In this document: positions 61,007-64,000 of the stretch, in pieces
Layout: the number at the start of each line of letters is the position of its first letter
Numbering within the stretch: the first letter of the stretch is position 1
Source of the DNA: an uncultured Collinsella sp.
GTDB taxonomy: Bacteria; Actinomycetota; Coriobacteriia; Coriobacteriales; Coriobacteriaceae
DNA: 64,000 nucleotides
NCBI GenBank assembly: GCA_900541065.1
Contig: UQIE01000001.1
Location: 124,001 to 188,000, forward strand
Direction: 5' to 3'
Notes under the pieces: model-generated
What the model was told of the DNA's origin: nothing
The model's input: the letters and a program-made list of their open reading frames with translations, nothing else
Database searches by the model: none
Made by a program: the position numbers and the translations under genes

Positions 61007-61753
61007 CTAGAGGCGGTAGGGGGCGCCGCTGCGGATGATGGATTCGCGCACCAGGACATCCATGGCGTCGAGGGTGATCTCGGGCATCTCTCGGTACTTC
61101 TGCAGCACCGAGAGCTCGGTGCAGGCCAGAATGACGCGGTCGCAGCCGCTACGGGCGAACTCCCACATCACGCGGTCGAACTTATCCATATCGGGCTCAC
61201 GTCCGGCCTTCACATCATCGTAGATAAGCGACATCACATCGTTCTGACGTTTCTCGCTGGGATAGACGACCTCAACACCCGCAGCCTTACATTCGCGGCC
61301 GTAGACGCCCGCGCCCACGGTTCCGTCGGTGCCCATGATGCCAATCTTGTGCACCGGCTCGGCCGGCATACTCAGGTTGGGGTCGAACTCGCACTCCCCC
61401 ATCACCGCACCGGCCAGAGCATAGCGCACCGACTCACGCGGCATGTGGATAATCGGCACTGTGGTAAACGACTGGATCTGGTCGTAGAAGTAGTGCGACG
61501 TGTTGCAGGGAATGGCAATGTGCGCACAGCCCAGCGACTCGAGTGCCTGGGCACACTCTTTCATGGTCGCCAGCAGCTTGGCATGCTCGCCGGTCTTAAT
61601 GGCCAACGTGCGGTCGGGCATGGTCGACTTGGAGAGCACCACCATGTCGATATGTTCCTGATCGCAGGCAGCAGCCGTATGACGCACCACCTGGTCGTAG
61701 TAATACGACGTGGCCTCGGCGCCCATGCCGCCGATAACTCCCAGCTTTTCCAT
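61007..61753 (-). CDS. Aspartate/glutamate racemase family protein
   Basis: About 248 residues from ATG 61753, which has AAGGAGG 5 bases upstream. N-terminal GVIGGMGAEATSYYYDQVV and the two catalytic Cys in PCNTSHYFYD and ACTELSVL, plus TDGTVGAGVY, match the Asp racemase type (glutamate racemases lack the initial GGMG). It interconverts L- and D-Asp by a two-base mechanism. The gene upstream encodes a D-Asp-ligase-like protein, so it probably supplies D-Asp to peptidoglycan. Confidence 0.87.
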   Translation of the reverse strand: MEKLGVIGGMGAEATSYYYDQVVRHTAAACDQEHIDMVVLSKSTMPDRTLAIKTGEHAKLLATMKECAQALESLGCAHIAIPCNTSHYFYDQIQSFTTVPIIHMPRESVRYALAGAVMGECEFDPNLSMPAEPVHKIGIMGTDGTVGAGVYGRECKAAGVEVVYPSEKRQNDVMSLIYDDVKAGREPDMDKFDRVMWEFARSGCDRVILACTELSVLQKYREMPEITLDAMDVLVRESIIRSGAPYRL

Positions 61754-61837
61754 CGCCGCCTCCTTGGTGACGCTTGCGCAATTGCGCGTATCATACCCGC
61801 GCCCGCCCGATGCAAACCGGACGGGCGCCGCACTCAT

Positions 61838-63094
61838 CTACTTGTAATACGTCTTGAACAGCTTAAAGTGGCGCAGCTTGGTGTGCCACATGCGCAGCCA
61901 GCGGTTAAAGACAAAGTCGCCCTTCATAAACGAAGGGTCGGCGTCCTTACCTTCCTTGTCCAGGCGATGCACCTTAGCGCGCAGCTCGGGATCCTTGACG
62001 TACTTGTCGACGACGCCCATGGGGACGACCATCCACAGGGCCTCGTCCTGCGCCGTCACAAACTCCGGCTCAAACGGGCGGTTGAACACATACTCGTCCA
62101 CCACATACTTGGCAACGTTAAAGCCACTGTTAGTGACGTAGTAGTTGCTGCGGCCCTGGCGCGTGTTGAAATCGAAGAACTTAAACGAGCCGTCGCGCTC
62201 GTCGTACTTAACGTCAAAGTTGGAATAGCCCACAAAGTGAAGGTCCTCGAGCAACTTGCGCACGCCGCCCATGAGTTCGTCGTTAGGCTCGGTAATGATA
62301 CAGGCATGGTTGCCGACACCGTGGGGCTGATGCTCCTCGAGCAGCACATGGCCCAGGCACATCATGCGGACCTTACCGTTGCGGTCGGAATAGCTGGTGA
62401 GCACGCGCATGTACTCGTCGTTGCCGGGCACGCGATCCTGCAAGATCAGATCGTCGGTGTAGCCGCTGGCATACGAATCGCGAATGACCTGTTCCAGCTC
62501 GGCGCGGTCGGCAATCTCATAGGCCTTCTTCTGGCCCTCGAACTCATGCTGCCACCACATGATGCCGTCAGAAGGCTTCAGAATCATCGGGTAAGGAAAA
62601 TCGATCTGGTCGAGCACTTCGGCAGGCGCCTCACCCTGAGCATTGAGCATCGCCTTGGTAAAGGTAAACGTGTGTGGATAGGGCACGCCATGCTTCTCGC
62701 ACAGCTCGTAGAAGATCTCCTTCTTCTGGCACTGCTCGAGCATGCTGTAGGGCGCGTAGGGAGCGACGATGTTATCCGCCAGCTCATGAGCATCCTTGGC
62801 TTGAGCCACGAGAGCGACATAGTTGTCGCCGCAGCCCACAAGGACAATAGTCTTGTCGGCATGCGCTTGGGCAATGCCGTTGACGGTTTTGAGCATCACG
62901 GGCATGGTGTCGATATCCACGTTGGGCGTGTAGTCGATAATCTGGCTGCGGTACGCGGGACCCGTCTGATACTTGCCAAAGACCAGACTCTTGACCTGGT
63001 ACTCCTCGTAGAAGGCGCGCGCCACCGAATAGGCGTTGATGTCGCCACCAAGCAGCACGGGAATGAACTCGCGCTCTGTAAATTGCAATGCCAT
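61838..63094 (-). CDS. ATP-grasp ligase, D-aspartate ligase (Asl)-like
   Basis: 418 residues, the length of Enterococcus faecium D-Asp ligase. N-terminal FIPVLLGGDINAYSVARAFYEEY, the ATP-grasp lysine loop ILKPSDGIMWWQ, and the Mg-binding FFDFNTRQGRSNYYV are visible. Asl attaches D-Asp to the epsilon or delta amino group of the stem-peptide diamino acid, forming a cross-bridge. In E. faecium its gene also sits next to an aspartate racemase. The family call is from memory of the sequence; other carboxylate-amine ligases of this fold are possible. Confidence 0.78.
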   Translation of the reverse strand: MALQFTEREFIPVLLGGDINAYSVARAFYEEYQVKSLVFGKYQTGPAYRSQIIDYTPNVDIDTMPVMLKTVNGIAQAHADKTIVLVGCGDNYVALVAQAKDAHELADNIVAPYAPYSMLEQCQKKEIFYELCEKHGVPYPHTFTFTKAMLNAQGEAPAEVLDQIDFPYPMILKPSDGIMWWQHEFEGQKKAYEIADRAELEQVIRDSYASGYTDDLILQDRVPGNDEYMRVLTSYSDRNGKVRMMCLGHVLLEEHQPHGVGNHACIITEPNDELMGGVRKLLEDLHFVGYSNFDVKYDERDGSFKFFDFNTRQGRSNYYVTNSGFNVAKYVVDEYVFNRPFEPEFVTAQDEALWMVVPMGVVDKYVKDPELRAKVHRLDKEGKDADPSFMKGDFVFNRWLRMWHTKLRHFKLFKTYYK

Positions 63095-63316
63095 GGAAAC
63101 TTCCTATCATGAACTGCCCACACAACGGGCGGTCTTTGCGCAACTGATTTATTTTAGCGTGCCAAGCCGCCGGCGCCCAAAGCTCCACCGTATCTATGGC
63201 AATCGACGTAATCGTCCAGCACGAAGACGGCGCTCACCGTTGTATGACAACGGGCAATGAACCTACCATTGTTGTAGGATTCAGTGTATTGACATCCTCG
63301 AGCGAAAGGCGCGCAC

Positions 63317-63949
63317 GTGCCCCAAGACCATCCGACCGATAATCCCATCCTCAATGCCGCGAGGCGCGAGCTGGCGAAACGTGCGAAAGCGACCGCTCCC
63401 CTGTGCACGGCAAACGACGCCTACAACGGACCCGCCCACATCGTCTCGATCAACACGTCGGTACACAAGGGCACTCGCAAGTCGCCCGTCGCCGATGGAC
63501 GCGACACCGTTATAGAGCAATTTGGCCTCGCCACCGATGCGCACGCCGGACATTGGCACCGTCAGGTTTCCTTTTTAGCCGCGGAGTCCATCCAGACGGC
63601 GCAGGCACGCGGGCTCGACGTACACGAGGGTGACTTTGGGGAGAACTTCACAACCCGGGGCATCAACCTGCTCTCGCTCCCTTTGGGCACACAGCTCAAG
63701 CTTGGAAGCGACGTGCTCGTCGAAATCAGCCAAATCGGCAAGGTCTGCCACACCCGTTGCGCCATCTACTATCTCGCCGGCGACTGCATCTTTCCCCACG
63801 AGGGCGTTTTCGGCGTGGTACTAAAGGGCGGAGAGGTCAACGCCGGTGACGAAATCCAGGTAGTCAAGCTCGGCGACGGCACCTGTTCGTTCACCCCCGC
63901 CGAGGCCCTCGAAGAGATTGAGCAGGCTCGCCAGAAGGGCACGCTGTAG
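63317..63949 (+). CDS. MOSC domain protein
   Basis: 210 residues. The MOSC core includes GLATDAHAGHWHRQVSFLA, DFGENFTTRGINLLSLPLGTQL and the conserved Cys in GKVCHTRCAIYY. MOSC proteins handle sulfur for molybdenum cofactor enzymes or detoxify N-hydroxylated substrates. GTG 63317 has AAAGG 7 bases upstream. An N-terminal charged tail of about 40 residues precedes the core. It is divergent from the D-Asp ligase gene. No molybdopterin gene is present before the window ends. Confidence 0.88.
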   Translation: MPQDHPTDNPILNAARRELAKRAKATAPLCTANDAYNGPAHIVSINTSVHKGTRKSPVADGRDTVIEQFGLATDAHAGHWHRQVSFLAAESIQTAQARGLDVHEGDFGENFTTRGINLLSLPLGTQLKLGSDVLVEISQIGKVCHTRCAIYYLAGDCIFPHEGVFGVVLKGGEVNAGDEIQVVKLGDGTCSFTPAEALEEIEQARQKGTL

Positions 63950-64000
63950 TTATAAAACCCCACGTTGAGATGGCTTTTACAGCCCAAAACTCCTCTCAAA

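Overview
The window is about 60% GC, densely coded, and looks like the chromosome of a host-associated anaerobic actinobacterium. Gene content and protein style fit Coriobacteriia, most likely Collinsella: a dcw cluster without ftsA, arginine deiminase genes, duplicated acetate kinases, UDP-galactopyranose mutase, an LPXTG-anchored C69 dipeptidase and an ECF importer. The genus call is inference from the sequence; no database was searched. No rRNA, tRNA, CRISPR array or insertion sequence was found.

Layout. (1) 1-5233, minus: pgeF-pstSCAB-phoU; phoU is cut by the window edge. (2) 5385-20933, minus: division and cell-wall cluster mraZ-rsmH-ftsL-ftsI-murF-mraY-murD-ftsW-murG-murC-murB-ftsQ-ftsZ, with a well-formed promoter and several palindromic sites in the 460 bp upstream. 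(3) 21292-26273, minus: xerD-like recombinase, pyrG, a small winged-helix gene and a DUF1846 gene. (4) 26274-34400: arginine deiminase region arcA-arcB-yfcC-type transporter, a PLP aminotransferase, and a second arcA identical over 1265 bp. (5) 34436-40602, plus: ppk, an rRNA uracil methyltransferase, a DJ-1-like gene, maf and a P1-family peptidase. (6) 40975-47287: glycosyltransferase and glf (minus), pta (plus), two acetate kinases (minus). (7) 47408-53845, minus: an MFS transporter beside a frameshifted LysR gene, then HIT, xseB, xseA, a membrane zinc peptidase and ribonuclease D. (8) 53944-57205, plus: a lipid kinase, a 30-residue membrane peptide and the LPXTG dipeptidase. (9) 57392-60881, plus: a tryptophan-rich leader peptide with attenuator, then a complete ECF importer. 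(10) 61007-63949: a D-aspartate-ligase-like ATP-grasp protein with an Asp/Glu-type racemase (minus), and a MOSC protein (plus).

How the genes work together. Regions 2 and 10 make and cross-bridge peptidoglycan, and glf with its glycosyltransferase probably supplies galactofuranose to the envelope. The arc genes degrade arginine to ornithine and carbamoyl phosphate; no carbamate kinase is present here. Pta and AckA make ATP and acetate from acetyl-CoA. The pst operon and ppk handle phosphate uptake and storage.

Most notable: (a) a three-Trp-codon leader and terminator/antiterminator ahead of an ECF importer whose S component resembles TrpP, which predicts a tryptophan importer controlled by ribosome-mediated attenuation; (b) two arcA genes with identical coding sequence but old, diverged promoters that keep the same 21-bp-spaced operator; (c) a set of large two-tier nested inverted repeats in 3' intergenic regions, two of which are homologous and show compensatory base changes; (d) a shared palindrome upstream of both mraZ and ftsZ.
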